A stretch of DNA of 15,226 bases, taken from the NCBI GenBank assembly GCA_029934095.1, contig JAOZMV010000014.1, positions 1-15,226 on the forward strand, written 5' to 3'. Each line of letters starts with the position of its first letter. Within the stretch, counting starts at the first letter, position 1. The DNA is from Desulfuromusa sp. (GTDB lineage Bacteria > Desulfobacterota > Desulfuromonadia > Desulfuromonadales > Geopsychrobacteraceae). The notes below the pieces were generated by a model that saw only the letters and a list, made by a program, of their open reading frames with translations, searched no databases and was not told the DNA's origin. Below are positions 14,767 through 15,226 of this stretch, one piece after another. Both the position numbers and the translations under genes were made by a program.

Positions 14767-15226
14767 TCCAAATCATCCCCAATAATATTATGTGAGTGCA
14801 AATGGGCCGCTTCAGCCATACGTTTTTCCAGCAGTTCCTGAAATTCACGGGCACTATGATAACCCATCTCCTTCAATAGCTGGTTACGTGCCGCAACCTC
14901 AACGATGGTGCCGATATTCCGCCCTGGAGCAACCGGTATCTGTGCAAACGGCAGATCGACCCCATGGATATTGAATGTCTGTTTTTCCAAGCCCAGACGA
15001 TCATATTCTTTACCATCTTCCCACTTGACTAACTCAATAACCAGATCGATTTTTTTCCGTTCCCGAATTGCAGCAACACCAAAAAGATGCTTGATATTAA
15101 GAATACCCAACCCCCGGATTTCCATATGGTAGTGAAGCAGGTCCATTCCTTCACCAAAAATGACCGCAGGAAGCTTAAATCGTACCTTGATAATATCATC
15201 AGCAACCAGTCGATAACCACGCAGAA
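14763..15226 (-). CDS. hprK: HPr(Ser) kinase/phosphorylase, C-terminal part (5' end outside window)
   Basis: HprK phosphorylates HPr on Ser46 and also removes that phosphate, coupling metabolic state to PTS activity. About 154 C-terminal residues are visible. They include RGYRLVADDII at the edge, MEIRGLGILNIKHLFG (the HPr K/P family signature), IDLVIELVKWEDGKEYDRLG, and VAPGRNIGTIVEVAARNQLLKEMGYHSA. The P-loop lies beyond the right edge, so catalytic completeness cannot be checked. The stop overlaps the rapZ start by four bases (ATGA). Its substrate HPr is encoded six genes downstream in the same direction. Confidence 0.95.
   Translation of the reverse strand, partial: LRGYRLVADDIIKVRFKLPAVIFGEGMDLLHYHMEIRGLGILNIKHLFGVAAIRERKKIDLVIELVKWEDGKEYDRLGLEKQTFNIHGVDLPFAQIPVAPGRNIGTIVEVAARNQLLKEMGYHSAREFQELLEKRMAEAAHLHSHNIIGDDLE

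Noticed and set aside
1..15226. CRISPR array, prophage, toxin-antitoxin pair or defence island
   Set aside because: No regularly spaced repeats, phage genes or small paired ORFs are seen; all long frames belong to housekeeping or metabolic families.

Overview
The window is ordinary chromosomal DNA of a Gram-negative bacterium, most likely a deltaproteobacterium of the Desulfuromonadales type. The taxon is inferred from the gene set, not from a marker gene: clpS-clpA-aat, a mannose-family PTS tied to HprK and RapZ, an AguA-type deiminase, a KamA-family radical SAM enzyme, and a YgiM-like SH3/coiled-coil protein. Almost everything is coding, and the longest gene-free stretch is just under 300 bases.

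Layout. Positions 1-952 (minus) hold most of a KamA-family radical SAM aminomutase whose C-terminus lies outside the window. Behind it is a GntR/FCD regulator (1138-1788, minus) with a near-perfect palindrome over its promoter. The gap between the two holds a degenerate GGGGACAG-type inverted repeat. Positions 1985-5333 (minus) form clpS-clpA-aat: adaptor, unfoldase and the transferase that makes the N-degron. A divergent intergenic region then leads to three plus-strand genes: a membrane-anchored SH3/coiled-coil protein (5633-6304), a cytoplasmic cyclophilin ppiB (6555-7079) and the agmatine deiminase aguA (7089-8153). An apparent 22-codon stub of aguB overlaps the aguA stop codon and ends inside a strong hairpin. 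That hairpin terminates metK, which converges from the right (8264-9433, minus).

From 9476 to the right edge runs one long minus-strand operon. In transcription order it is hprK (5' end outside the window), rapZ, EIIA-Man, EIIB-Man, EIIC, EIID, ptsH and ptsI, with metK 42 nt behind. Gaps are tiny and several stops and starts overlap, which indicates translational coupling. It encodes a complete phosphorelay (EI to HPr to IIA to IIB to IIC/IID) plus the HPr(Ser) kinase. HPr keeps both His15 and Ser46, so the pathway can carry phosphate and can be controlled by HprK.

Points worth a second look are the aguB stub merged into the metK terminator, the KamA-type enzyme with a non-canonical substrate-site residue, the gntR operator, the repeat element between gntR and the aminomutase gene, and the coupling of metK to a PTS operon. 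I found no CRISPR array, prophage, RNA gene or wholly novel multi-gene system.
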